Positions 20,534-32,001 of a stretch of 64,000 bases of DNA are shown here, piece by piece (positions within the stretch are counted from its first letter, which is position 1; every line of letters begins with the position of its first letter). A program made the translations under genes and the position numbers. The stretch lies in contig OZ024744.1 of assembly GCA_964016885.1 (NCBI GenBank), positions 70,014,778 through 70,078,777 of the forward strand, in the 5' to 3' direction. A model generated the notes under the pieces. The model searched no databases. It was not told the DNA's origin and saw nothing but the letters and a program-made list of their open reading frames with translations. Source of the DNA: Eledone cirrhosa. Taxonomy: Eukaryota > Mollusca > Cephalopoda > Octopoda > Eledonidae.

Positions 20534-20780
20534 TTCATCATCATCATCATCATCATCATTTTTATGTCTGTTATTTCACACTTTCATGGTTTCAACAGGT
20601 CCTTTTCAGCACAGCATATCTCCACATGTCACAATCCTTTGTCATCTCCACTGACTTTCTGCAATTTGAGATCAGATCAGCCCTCTCCACCTCTGCTCAG
20701 GTTTTCATTGGCCTTCCTCGACTGCAGCTCCTGCGATTTTTTGGTATTACCTCACCCTGTGATCACCATTGTTAAATATT
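20534..20780 (-). mobile_element. Divergent RTE-like tail
   Basis: A CATCAT run followed by TTTTTATGTCTGTTATTTCA. It is only loosely like the other tails. Confidence 0.45.
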
Positions 20781-20837
20781 ATTGAGCCTACTCTGATTTT
20801 GGTCTTTAAGGTGATCCACAGAATGTTGTTTACGTGA

Positions 20838-20876
20838 GCTAGCCGGATATGACCAGTTTAAATGCTAAAGGGCTAA
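20838..20876 (+). mobile_element. TTAA-ended MITE, 3' fragment
   Basis: AGCCGGATATGACCAGTTTA then AATGCTAAAGGGCTAA, with the terminal TTAA changed to CTAA. Confidence 0.65.
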
Positions 20877-20949
20877 ACACATTGTGGTCTGTGTTGATGA
20901 TGCTTTTAACATTTATATTGGGAGAGAAATGCAGTCCTCATGACCTTTT

Positions 20950-22918
20950 TATAATAATAATGATAATAATGAAATTATTGTGTACAGTGCTCAGGTGCAC
21001 TACAACTCATCAAAGGTACATGTATAGTACATAGAATAATGTACAAATGTCAGGAAAATGAATGAACAGTATGAGTCATGATATACATGTGTGCATATGT
21101 ATGGAGGGAGGGGATATCAGGTATAGTGTTGGTGAATTTCAGGAGGCATGAAGGTTTTAACTGATGCAGGTAATTTCTTCCATGCTTCAGCAACTCTGAG
21201 CATGAAAAAATGCTTCCAAAAGTCATGGGAGCTGTGCTGTTTTCTGACTTTGTAGGCATGCCCACGTGTGTTAGACACATGGAATTCAAAAAGGTGCTCA
21301 GGGTTGTTGTTGGCAAGATAGTTAATAATTTTGTTGGTTGCCAGACATCGGAGCTTCAATGTATCCATGCCCAGGGAAGCAAGGCGTTCAGAGTATGGTA
21401 GATGACTGATGGAGGGTATTCGCTTAGTTGCACATCCCTGAACAGTTTCCAGGCAGTCAATGTTCTGAGCAAGATAGGGGCTCCAGATGCAAATTCTAAG
21501 AATGGCCGCACCATAGATATATACAGCTGTAAATAGACAGCTGGAGAGTGGCTGACAAAGGTCTTACTGACAATTTTACTTGACAATTTTACTTGATAAT
21601 TTTAGAGACGTGCTTCATCCAATGCAAATCACTGCTTACAGTAGTGCCCAGGTCACATTCACAAGATGACTTCTTGATATTAGTGTTGTGGAGGGAGTAT
21701 GTGGACGCTGAGTTTTTTCCTCCCAAAATGCATGGTGGTACACTTGTCCATAGCCAGCTTCAGTTGCCAGTCTGTGATCCATTGCTGCATTGCTGCATTG
21801 TCTGATTGTAGGAAAGATCTCTAGTGTTCAGGATCTGTCCTTTTTATCTCAAGGTACAGCTTGATGTCATCTGCATATTTCACTACTGTGGCATTCTTTA
21901 AGTTGGCATCTATGTCATTAATATATGCAACAAACTAAAGGGGTTCAAGAACAGATCCCTGTGGTACACCAGATGACATCTCAGAGGAATGCTGTCCTAG
22001 AACCGTGACTAACTCTCTTCGCCTGAGAATGAAGGACTTCAACCAGTTAAAAGCTCATCCTTCACACCCATTGCAGAGAGTTTTGCCATAAGTCTTTTGT
22101 GTGGCACAGAATTAAAAGCTTTAGCAAAGTCAAGGTAAACAACATCCACCCATGAGTCGCCATCAGTGATCCGGGTGATGTCTCCAAGAAACTCGATAAG
22201 TTGATCACAGCAGCTGGAGTTAGGGATAAATCCAAATTGCGAGGGCTGGATAAGACTGTGAAAATTCCAGAAGTTCCAAGGTGTTTCTCTGATACATAAT
22301 TCCATCAGTTTGGCAATGCAGCTAATAAGATTGACTAGACGATAGTTGACAGACGACATGCAGTCACCCTTTTTGAACAGAGGAATGACACTGGCAGTTT
22401 TCCACTGTTCTGGAGTAGCACTGTTGTTAAGACAGAATTGAAAGAAGAGTGATAACTGGTGCAGAAGGAAGTACCCACCACATTTGAGAAGCAGGTATGT
22501 CGCACCATCAAGACCAGGGGAGGCATGGTTGCGTTTATTCGTAATGTGATGTCGCAACATTGCAGGTGTAAATTCCATAGTTGTTATAGAATTTTATGTC
22601 AGAGGTGGTGGAGATGATACATTTTGGTCTTCCAGAGTGAAAATGCCTGCATAGCATTCAACAATGAGTTCTGCGCATTCCTTGGGGTCGTCAGTAATCT
22701 GGCTTGTGTAGGGATTGCTAAGAGGACCAACTGGAGAGTGAGGCCTCTGCTTTGAGTGAACATATTTCCAGAACACCTTACTATCAGGGTTGGTTGCTAT
22801 GCGCTGTTCAAATTCAAGCACTACCTTTTTTTGTCACCTGCTTGAGATGGTTGGAGGATTTATTTCGCTTTTTTCTATTGATATCTGATTTATGCAGTTT
22901 GTACTCACGTTCAGCATT
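20950..22918 (-). pseudogene. CR1/Jockey-like LINE with reverse transcriptase
   Basis: The longest copy of this family here (~2 kb, 5' truncated). In element order: a basic N-terminal segment and WKYVHSKQRP (22918-22594). Reverse-transcriptase fingers and palm follow, including GLDGATYLLLK, SVIPLFKKGD, FIPNSSCCDQL and VDVVYLDFAKAFNSVPH (22578-22039). The catalytic block VVKYADDIKLY sits at about 21850-21880. The thumb/C-terminal region (21600-21117) ends RVAEAWKKLPASVKTF-like. A 3' UTR ends in ATT/ATA triplets at 20950. Frameshifts near 22030 and 21600 and several stops kill the frame. Antisense orientation matches 11581-12345. Confidence 0.88.
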
Positions 22919-23005
22919 TACTGGTGATGCTGGTGGTGGTGGTTCCGGTGGTGGTGCTTGTGCTACTGCTGGTGATGTTAATGATGAAGATGATGATGAT
23001 TCCTA
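22919..23005. repeat. (GGT/GAT)n array
   Basis: Short trinucleotide repeat at the truncated 5' border of the LINE. Confidence 0.85.
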
Positions 23006-23251
23006 AAAGGAAATGTAAACATGAGACATCCAGATAGGATTGTAGGAAACAGGGATGTAAGTGACATTCACGTCTGCTAGCCAGATGACCTCTCCAACAA
23101 TGCAGGATTTCAGTTCCTTGTCTGTCCCATATAAGGTTTATTGTATCTGCACTGTGCTACTGTTTCTATTAGAATGTTCTACCAGTATTCCTTATTTTAA
23201 AAGTGTTGAAATATTCTGGTTTGTGTGTGATTGTCAAGGTAATATTTCATA
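23006..23251. other. Unassigned spacer
   Basis: No feature recognised. Confidence 0.5.
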
Positions 23252-23252
23252 T

Positions 23253-23600
23253 TCATCATCATCATCACCGTTTTACATCCATTTTTTCCATGCTAGAATG
23301 GGTTAGATGAGTTGTCTTGTTGTGGGCAATGCCTAGGTCAGGTGACCACATCTTGCTCATACAGAACTGATTTGGGCTTGGTTTCTACAGCTGGATGCCC
23401 TTCCTAATGCCAACCTCATTTAGAGTGAGTACTGGGTGCTGTTTGTCGTGACATCTACACAACCACTTTACAGTGTGGGCTGGGTGCTTTTTGTCATGAC
23501 ACCTACTACAATGTGGACTCAGTGTTTTTTTTTTTGTTGTAACACCTACATGACCACTTTACAGTGTGCACTAGTTAGTATTGTAAATGGTTTTAGCTTC
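23253..23600 (-). mobile_element. RTE-like LINE 3' tail with ~55-bp tandem repeats
   Basis: CATCATCATCACCG, then CATGCTAGAATGGGTTAGAT and GGATGCCCTTCCTAATGCCA. It continues with three units of GGGTGCTTTTTGTCRTGACA..CACTTTACAGTG. The same unit occurs about twice at 9380-9480. Confidence 0.82.
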
Positions 23601-23868
23601 AATGTACCGTCTTATGAGAAAGTAGTTCCTTGTGGACATATTAGGAGGTAGCTGCTAATAAAATAGATGATATCTCCTCCATTGGTATGGTACAATTAAC
23701 ATTGTTTTATCATAATATGGAGACTTGGAGGCACACTTATCTCTTTTATTGATCAAGAATTTAGTAGCTATCTCCTGTTTCTAACTAGTGAAGTTGTATC
23801 TAATGCATCTGTCGCAGGTCCTGTAGAGCTATTCTTCATGTCAATTTTGTTAGTATCATCTAACTCAG
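23601..23868. other. Unassigned spacer
   Basis: No feature recognised. Confidence 0.5.
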
Positions 23869-24596
23869 GGGTTGGCAACCTTTTGGGGTGTGTGGGCCAC
23901 ATAGCTATGCAGTGTCTCGTTGGCGGGCCACATAGCTATGCAGTGTCTCGTCGGCGGGCCACATAGCTATGAAGTGACTCATCAGTGGGCTACATAGCTA
24001 TGAAGTGTTTCGTCAGTGGGCCATGATATCAAAATATAATAAATTTGCTCAACCTCAAACTGCTCTGTCCAGAAGGCTACCTTAATCTCGAGATTTAACC
24101 CTTTAGCATTCATATTATTTTATATATACTATTATATTTTAATGGTAAAGGCTTTACCTCACATAATTATCTCACATAATATCGAATCTATGAGATTTTG
24201 AAAGTATTTATTTTAAAAACAATACCTTAACATCAGTTTGAGTGGCCAGTTACAGCCAGTTTCAACAGAAAGAGGTAGAGAATCCTGGCCGGTTTTGGCC
24301 GGTTTTGGCCGGTTTGAACACTAAAGGGTTAAAGAAGAACAATGTATTTTATGTGATATGACTTTAATGACATTCCTTACTGCAAATAAAATATAGACAG
24401 ATATGCTAAATTGTTTAATGAGATACTTGTTTTTGCCTGTTTGTTACTGTCACGCCAAAAATTACGTTCAGCTAAGTGAGTCTTGTTGCTTGACATGTTC
24501 TCTAGTCGGTATTCTAATCCAAAATAATTCAGAGCACCTTTTCAGTGATTGTTTAGCCTAAAATTGAAACCTTCGCGAGCCGGTGGTTGTCAACCC
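23869..24596. mobile_element. hAT-like element carrying a 31-bp repeat and a nested MITE
   Basis: Left end CAGGGGTTGGCAACCTTTTG; right end, inverted, CAGGGTTGACAACCACCGG. The flanks ATCTAACT / GCCTAGCT could be a decayed 8-bp duplication. Four 31-bp units of GGGCCACATAGCTATGCAGT lie at about 23887-24012. The TTAA MITE at 24095-24332 is inserted inside. Confidence 0.65.
24095..24332. mobile_element. TTAA-ended MITE, complete copy
   Basis: TTAACCCTTTAGCATT to AACACTAAAGGGTTAA with 12-bp perfect ends including TTAA. It carries an internal CCGGTTTTGG triplication near 24290. Confidence 0.85.
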
Positions 24597-25069
24597 TGGC
24601 CTAGCTGGTGGGATATGTACCTATGCATGACTTTGTCCTGTTATCCAGAGGCTTGAAGAAAATTGGTCAACTGACTACCAACCTCAGTGCATTAACTTCC
24701 CTACTATATGTCTTGAATCATTGACTTAGCATTTAAGATTGTATTTAAATAGATAACTATAGCCACCCATAGGTCACATGGAACTATTGTACACTCAGAG
24801 TACTAAAACATGAGGAGATTTTTTTTAGTGGGGGTAGGGTGGGCATAGGGGTTGCCTACACTCAAGATGTTATTTTTTTTTTTACATTTCTTCAACAGGG
24901 ATGATAAAATATTCACAACCTGTATGAACAGCAATTCAGACAAGATGTCAACCTGAAATATTCCTGTCAATAGCCTCATTCTGTTTGTGACTTTAGTTTT
25001 GTTTCAGTTTTTAGCAGTAGTTGTGAGGATTAATGTTATAGTCAGTCTTTTAATGTCATTGACTAGAGC
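24597..25069. other. Unassigned spacer
   Basis: Poly-T/A tracts only; no gene. Confidence 0.5.
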
Positions 25070-25560
25070 AGATGGACTTTATAGCAGACAGCTCTTTCTT
25101 TAGCAAGGTTTAGTAACTCTAGCATCCACGAGCAAGATATAGGGTCAAATATTCTTAGAGTCAAGCCATAGTTAGACTTTTCCAATGCTGCTTCACCTCC
25201 TTGAAAATAGTTTGTCGATAGAGAGCTGTTTGACTCTTCCTTTAGCATTCATGAGCAAGATACAGAGTCAAACCCCTTCTTATAGTCTAGATATAGTTAG
25301 ACTTTTCAATGCTGCTTCACTTTCTTGAAGATAGTTTGTCGATAGAGAGCTGTTTGACTCTTCCTTTAGCATTCATGAGCAAGATACAGAGTCAAACCCC
25401 TTCTTATAGTCTAGATATAGTTAGACTTTTCAATGCTGCTTCACTTTCTTGAAGATAGTTTGTTGATAGAGAGCTGTTCAGCTTTTCCTTTAGCAAGGTG
25501 TAATAACTCTAGCATCCATGAGCAAGGTACAAAGTCAAACCTCTTCTTATAGTCTAGCCA
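25070..25560. repeat. Tandem array, ~124-bp unit, about four copies
   Basis: Successive CATGAGCAAGATACAGAGTC anchors occur at 25127, 25250, 25374 and 25517. The two central units are nearly identical. The first and last keep an extra AAGGTxTARTAACTCTAGCA segment. Confidence 0.92.
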
Positions 25561-25950
25561 TGATGTTAGTAGACTTTGGTGGTACTAATTCCCTTCCTTT
25601 GTTAAAGAGATGCTCAGCACAGCTTCAAATGATTTCCGTTCAATCTATCTACTTACCAGTCACCACCCTGTTTGTTTGTTAGCGATATTGGAGAAACTCA
25701 TTCAAGCAACCTAGATACAGTTAGTATATGGCATTTCTGCATGCTATGGGCTTGTTTATAGTTGTTCCATGTATATCTCTTGGTTCTTAAGCATGTGTGT
25801 TGTCCATGCAACAAATATATCTCATAATAAGGAAAAAAGGAGCGGGGGTGGGGCGAAGGGAGATGCAGACTGTACAGACAATCCTGCTAAAAATGACTGC
25901 ATCAGCCACTCAAACTGTCAACCAGACTAGTACATTGAGTTCATGGTTCA
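25561..25950. other. Unassigned spacer
   Basis: No feature recognised. Confidence 0.45.
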
Positions 25951-25994
25951 TTCTTCATATGTATGTACGTATGTACGTATATATGTATATATGT

Positions 25995-26490
25995 ATGTAT
26001 GTCGGCGACTAAACCGGCAACCCCACCAAGTTTACTTGGTGAGGAGGGTGATTTTGGACACCCTGCAGAATAAAAAACAAAATCTGACAAAGGCCGGAAG
26101 AAGTCATAAGAGTCAACAGCCATCCAAAAGTGTGTAAATATGTATATATACACATGTACATATGTATATGTGTATATACATGGGTGCATGCGTGTGTATA
26201 TGCGCGGGGACATAGAAATAGTTGGGCTGGACACCCGATCGCGCGGTTAAACCACTGGGAGTCAAGGACCCCTAGCCTTTGTCAGGGCATTCTTCTAGGA
26301 GAAGGCAACTCAGGAAACTGGGATAACTCCGATATAAAACCTGCGGCTCAGTAGTTACCGATGATGTTGATCTTTTCTTCTTTTCGGGTTATAGCTACTG
26401 TCTCTCAGAGAGTGGGATTGGCTCAGTGCACAGTCTTTGCTCACTTTAACAAAATCCTCACGCACAGGCATTGCACGGTAGCATTAATTA
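25995..26490 (-). repeat. Dispersed repeat family E, ~0.5-kb copy
   Basis: The minus strand contains AGTGAGCAAAGACTGTGCAC, CAATCCCACTCTC, GCCTTCTCCTAGAAGAATGC, and (25995-26125) AGGGTGTCCAAAATCACCCT. These appear in the same order on the plus strand at 30966-31360. A GTAT/ATGT microsatellite splits the copy at 26135-26200. Confidence 0.8.
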
Positions 26491-26554
26491 ATAATTATTA
26501 ATAATGGCATATTGTGCAATGGCCATACTCGTTAACGAAGGGGCAGCCATCATG

Positions 26555-26630
26555 TATGTACGTCTGTATGTATGTGCGTATGTATGTACGTATGTATGTA
26601 AATACGTACGTATGCATGTATGCGTGTGAA
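26555..26630. repeat. (GTAT/GTAC)n microsatellite
   Basis: TATGTACG-type units. Confidence 0.9.
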
Positions 26631-26754
26631 ATACGCTTAAATATGATAAGGTATGGACCCGTGACTCTAGGGTATTTTTAAACCTGATGGAGTCCATCTC
26701 CTCTCCAGAGAAGAATAGAGAGAGTAAAAGAAAGGAAGTGAGAGAGAGATATAG

Positions 26755-26890
26755 AGGAAGAATCGACCCAGTATTTGACTGGTACTTTTCTATCGACCAT
26801 AAATGGATGAAAAGCAAAGTTGACCTCGGTGGGATTTGAACTCAGAGATTAATACTACAAAGCATTCTATCCGACGTTCTAACTTGTTTA
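26755..26890 (-). mobile_element. SINE family 1 variant
   Basis: ACTGGTACTTTTCTATCGAC then GGTGGGATTTGAACTCAGA (box B inverse) and TCCGACGTTCTAAC. Confidence 0.7.
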
Positions 26891-26919
26891 ATTCAATTCG
26901 AAACCTCGCGCCTAGCTCG

Positions 26920-27345
26920 AGCCGGTGGGGCTGGATCGAGGGGACGGCAAAAGGCTAGATGGCATGACCATCTTCCCGTCCCGCGGTGGCAAACCCCTCG
27001 TCTGGGATGCCACTTGCACCGACACTTTCTGCAGCCGCAACCTGGTGCAGTCTGCGACTGACCCAGGTTCTGCTGCACGTCGGGCTGAGGGGGCCAAACT
27101 CCTCAAATACCGGTCGCTCTCCGACAGGTTTGCGGTCGTTCCCCTGGCAGTGGAAACTTCTGGTGTCCTCGGCCCCAGGGCTACCTCCTTACCACTATAG
27201 GCGCTGAGCTGGCCAGCCGCAGGTGTGAGCCCCGCGAATTGGAGTGGCTTTTCCAGCGCGTATCCCTTGCCGTCCCCTGGGGAAACGCCTTCTCCATTCT
27301 GTCCGCCGGGGCTGTGGGTGGGCCCCATCGCGTACCAATACATTA
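26920..27345 (+). pseudogene. LINE C-terminal domain remnant, GC-rich copy
   Basis: Encodes DGMTIFPSRGGKPLVWDATC .. DTF, then AEGAKLLKYRSLSDRFAVVP, LAVETSG, and after a frameshift near 27195 EPRELEWLFQRVSLAV and GNAFSIL. I recall this [RPD]G-x-WDxTCxDTF .. AVETxG .. QRxSxAxxxGNA pattern as the C-terminal domain of the LINE family whose reverse transcriptase is at 44965-46960; that link is from memory and needs a search. It could be a nuclease-like fold (Asp, Glu and Lys spaced like a restriction fold), which is speculative. Confidence 0.6.
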
Positions 27346-27744
27346 GTTAAATACCATTCTTTCATCTCATACAACACAATAACTATACAGAATGGAAATT
27401 ATATCGTCTTTAAGGATTTGTAAACTTCATTATAAATATATCTAAATGACAAACATTTATCAACATAAGAAACCATGGGACATAACTCTATAATACGATA
27501 AACAGAGTTATTTTTCTTATACTAAGAATTCTATACTATTTTAGATTAAATGGAAGTTGATTGTATTACTGTAATGCGATATGAAAAACTAAGGTCTCAA
27601 TTAATTGAAAATATCATTTTTGTCGTATAAAGAAAATAAAAATACGGGGGATACAATTACAAAAAAAAATAATAATTCATTTCTCAAATTAATTGGTGCA
27701 ACCGGTTTCCCATTACAACTGGAGTTGGTCTCGACTGTAATGGC

Positions 27745-28125
27745 GGCAACCGACCAAACAGGACAACACTCTTTTCGTTGGGTGGAAGTAAATTTCTAAT
27801 CTGGGACGTCACGTGCTGTGACACGTTCTCCGCCTCCAGTTTTGACACTTCGCCCATAGGCGAGAAATATCGGTCGTTCTTCGATAGGTTTGCGGTCGAG
27901 CCCGTAGCAGTGGAGACTTCTGGTGCCCTTGACCCTAGGGCCACATCCTTGCTCAGAATTAGCACAGAATTGGCTACCTGTAGGTATGAGCCTCGCGAGC
28001 TGGAATGGCTCTTCCAGCGCGTCTCCCTCACCATGCTCTGGGGAAATGCCTTCTTTATTCTGTCCGCCGGGGCCACAGGGCAGCCAAAGCATGGGCTCCT
28101 ATTTGCTCATAATAGTGAGAGACGG
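27745..28125 (+). pseudogene. LINE C-terminal domain remnant, second copy
   Basis: Same domain as the preceding feature: KFLIWDVTCCDTF, KYRSFFDRFAVEPVAVETSG, YEPRELEWLFQRVSL and GNAFFILSAGA, in one open frame (27778-28134). It is more AT-rich and diverged from the first copy by roughly a quarter of its residues. It is also cut off upstream. Confidence 0.6.
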
Positions 28126-28377
28126 AGACAGTGAGAGTTTGGTTCTTTTCTGTTCGGACCTAGTGTATATGTATATTTTTCACTGACACACACATCCCCT
28201 ATTGAGGTGGAGTAATGGTTCTGCTTTCTTGCCAACTTTGGCATTAAACTTATAAACTTGTTTATATAAAATTTATGTATGTGGACTAGGGTTTTCCAGT
28301 AATTTTGCAAAACTTAAACATAAAACAGTTAGATAGCCAAAATACTGGAACTTGACAAAACCCCCAACCACAAAAAA

Positions 28378-28422
28378 AAAAAAAATTGTTGGCCTTGTGT
28401 CTAAATTAGAAACCATTAAAAT
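28378..28422 (+). mobile_element. SINE family 1, 3' fragment
   Basis: Poly-A then TTGTTGGCCTTGTGTCTAAA. Confidence 0.65.
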
Positions 28423-28429
28423 TTAGCCC

Positions 28430-28783
28430 CAGGTCAGGTCTCATTGAGAAGACCTCTAAACAAGGGTTCAAGAAACGGGTTAACCCACAGCAGTTGTACA
28501 ATTCTCCTTTGAGTAATTCTGGAAATACAGACGCAGCTTCTCCGAAAACAGGAGATGTCTGCCTTAGCAGATTTGGAGATACGTCGGAAGTATAAGGGTC
28601 AGTAATGTCACATAAGGGAAAGAACAACCGGTGTCGACTTCTCTTCCTCTTTGACTGCCGTGTGAGATCGGCGGTATATATCCTAGGTTTCTGGAAAAAG
28701 GTTTGGCGGGTACGGCCTTGCGGATATAAACCATCTGAACAAGATCGAAGATAGGTGAGGCTACGCTTTTGCCCTTACAACAC
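28430..28783 (-). mobile_element. Possible LTR fragment of another LTR retrotransposon
   Basis: On the minus strand a purine tract AATAAGAGGGGG is followed by TGTTGTAAGGGCAAAAGCGT, the layout of a polypurine tract and LTR start. No partner LTR is seen. Confidence 0.4.
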
Positions 28784-29114
28784 CCCCTCTTATTGTCTAA
28801 TCTAGAACCAACGAAAGAATTTCTACACTCGACCTGTTGGAAATAGCAATGAAATATGTTTCACATTGCACTCGAAAGATGGATATATTAGATAGAAAGA
28901 TGGATATATTAGATAATATTATACTACAGACCTGTCAACTGTTTGACCTTTTAGCAGTATTAGTTATCGAGTAGTCGCCACTTTAACAGGGTAGATGATT
29001 GAAGGTCGTTAGTTGCCAGTGTGGTAAGTGATAGTATCCTCGTTGGATTATCTTGTTGACATAGACGTGAGGGAAGGTCCCTCGATCTATTTACCATCTA
29101 TTTACAATATTCCT

Positions 29115-29532
29115 TTCGTCAGGTCGCCAATTCCAGCAGCATGGATTATAGATGTTATTGAGACACGAGTAACTTAATAATGATTTCAACAGCAGTAATT
29201 AGAGATGAAATGTTTGTTTATTTTTGATGTAGTACAAACAATGTTTGTTAACTTATATGGTTGAAATTACAGATAAAAAGAGGTTACAAAAGGGAATGTG
29301 CCATTGCGCCGTTAAGCCGGCGAGGCTAGGGTGCAATATGTTACCGTTACATTATGCGAGTTGCTGGCTTGAAGTTTCCGGTACAAGAGAGAGATTCTTC
29401 AAATCTTCGCGGGGTATTTCTTCCTCAGGGCGCGTAGGGATACATCCTCTTCTACTGGCGCTGATTGGCTGAACTGAACCAAATCACGCACAGAGAATGT
29501 ATGTGAGACCGCGGAATGTAGGTCACTACAAC
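29115..29532 (-). mobile_element. Solo or broken LTR, same family as 33602-39293
   Basis: From GATGTTATTGAGACACGAGT to GAATGTAGGTCACTACA it follows the LTRs at 33602-34135 and 38777-39293. The outer (left) part is diverged or replaced before 29147. Confidence 0.82.
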
Positions 29533-29581
29533 CTGTTTGACGATGAGATCTCACACACATTTTAGGGTAGTTTGAGAGTAT

Positions 29582-29776
29582 CAAACCTGCCAACCTCTAA
29601 AAACCCGAACGGGGAGTACCATGAAAGAAAGTGCCCCATAACGGGGAGAAATGAGGCAAAATGGCGAGATTTTACATAATGAAAGTTATACCCATTTTCA
29701 CAAGAGAAGACATCTCTCACCCACCCCAAAGTGGGTGGGAGATCTCCCCGTCAGACGGTGAGAGTTGACAGGTCTG
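29582..29776. mobile_element. Short TIR element
   Basis: CAAACCTGCCAACCTCTAAA at the left and, inverted, CAGACCTGTCAACTCTCACC at the right. No clear target duplication. Confidence 0.5.
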
Positions 29777-30075
29777 CCACCAAGAAGACAGTATCGTCAC
29801 GGCTGGAATAACTTTGATCATAAGTCAGCTCGATCAGGATTGTATTGGAATTAAATGACATCAGTACTGAATAACCTAAGATCATTAACCAAATGTCATT
29901 GGCTATGCAAGCCGATCCTGCTCCTATAATTAGAGGAAATAATAGGAGAGGTCACTTTACTTATTCAAAACTGATGGGTAATCATGACTTTAAGTGTCCC
30001 GTAAAATATTAGACATTTATTTTATTTTATTATTTACTTCTATATATAAATTTGAACGACTTCCGTCCGTCACAC
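29777..30075. other. Unassigned spacer
   Basis: No feature recognised. Confidence 0.45.
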
Positions 30076-30078
30076 ACA

Positions 30079-30390
<312 letters not shown>

Positions 30391-30655
30391 GTTGTGATTA
30401 TACATATACTGTATATAGGTTTTAGAATCGGGGTGACTAACAATCAAAATAAGAAGATTAAGTGTTGTGAATATCCGAGTTCCAGAAGAAACATACGTCA
30501 TGTAAAGACCTTTCTCTCGTTTTTCTGTAGAATTCTGTTGTTTTTACCATTATGTCTTGTGGAATTTTTTAGAGATGTTCTTGAGTGCTCCCCCCTCCCA
30601 TCTCTCTTTATATATTATTTGTTTGATGTACTTGTATAGATCTAGCATAGTGCAC
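30391..30655. other. Unassigned spacer
   Basis: No feature recognised. Confidence 0.45.
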
Positions 30656-30659
30656 CGAC

Positions 30660-30710
30660 CCCACACACAGATACAAACGCATACACACATATGTAGATAT
30701 ATACACATAT

Positions 30711-30765
<55 letters not shown>
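30660..30765. repeat. (CA)n/(TA)n microsatellite
   Basis: ACACAC then a 44-bp TA run. Confidence 0.95.
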
Positions 30766-30766
<1 letters not shown>

Positions 30767-31360
30767 GGTGGTTGCCAACTCGTTTTCGAGTACGGCCACT
30801 ACTTTATATCCATGTAGGAGAACCCCTACCAATGTGCTGAACAAGTGTGACTTTTTAGTCCAGCCAGCGACTTGAAAACTCTGGTACAAACACTGCACTT
30901 GTGACAATTATTGACACATAGTGCTGGGCCCATGGTACCATGTGATGACAAGTGCAGAGAGATCTCCAGATATAAAGCAATGCCTGTGCCGTGAAGCTTT
31001 TATAGTGAGCAAAGGCACTGCACAAAGCCAGTCCCACTCTCTTAACCAAGATGATATTTACCAAAAAGTAGAACAAGTCAACATCATTGGATACCATCAG
31101 GGTTGCAGGTGTTATATCAGCGTTTTCCTTCTCCTAGAATTCTGCCTTGACAAAGGCTAAGGGGTCATCTCTCCCGGTGATTTTGGATGGCCATTGACTC
31201 TTAAGAGCTCCTTTGCCCTTTGACAGGTTTTGTTTTTAGTCCTGCAGGATGTCCAAAGTCACCCTCCTCACCAAGAAACCTTGGTGGGGTTGCCAGTTTA
31301 GTCGCCAACGACCCGACCATGAGGCAGATTGTACTGGGATACATGTTACCAGTAACACCA
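30766..31360 (+). repeat. Dispersed repeat family E, longest copy (~595 bp)
   Basis: It has no long frame with a known domain. Segments GGTTGCCAACTCGTTTTCGA, GCAATGCCTGTGCCGTGAAG, CAGTCCCACTCTCTTAACCA and TGGATGGCCATTGACTCTTA run to the end. It shares the second half with 25995-26490 (inverted) and 16660-16825. Confidence 0.8.
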
Positions 31361-31364
31361 ACAT

Positions 31365-31488
31365 ATATACACACATACGCACACACACACACACATACAC
31401 ATATACACATATACACATACATACATACATACGCACATACACACACATATGCGCATACACACACACACATATATATATATAGACGCAT

Positions 31489-31527
<39 letters not shown>

Positions 31528-31910
31528 CATATATATATAAACAGACGCATATACACATACATATACATTCATACACACATACATACACATATACACACAC
31601 ACATATACACATCCATACATGCACACATATACACACACATACATACGCACATACACACACATATACGGATACATACACATACATACACACGTATACACAA
31701 GCACACACATACATACACACATATAGACACATACACACACATACATACAGATACATATACACACACACATGTGTGTGCGTGTGTGTGAGTGTGTGGTGAG
31801 TGTGTGTAAAGAAAAGGTAAAGGAAAGAAGAGTGCTCTATGTATAGTACAGACGAAATATATATATACATATATACATATATATATATATATACATACAT
31901 ATATACACAT

Positions 31911-31963
<53 letters not shown>

Positions 31964-31995
31964 TATACACATATATATACATACATATATAAACA
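31365..31995. repeat. Cryptic CA/ATAC/TA microsatellite
   Basis: ACACATACATACAC-type units with TA runs and one ~60-bp unique break (31800-31850). Confidence 0.95.
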
Positions 31996-32001
31996 CATAT
32001 A

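Noticed and set aside
28927..29777. An 850-bp transposon bounded by CAGACCTGTCAACT ends
   Set aside because: The ends match, but there is no target duplication, and a better partner for the right end lies at 29582, giving a 195-bp element. The left end may be a separate fragment.
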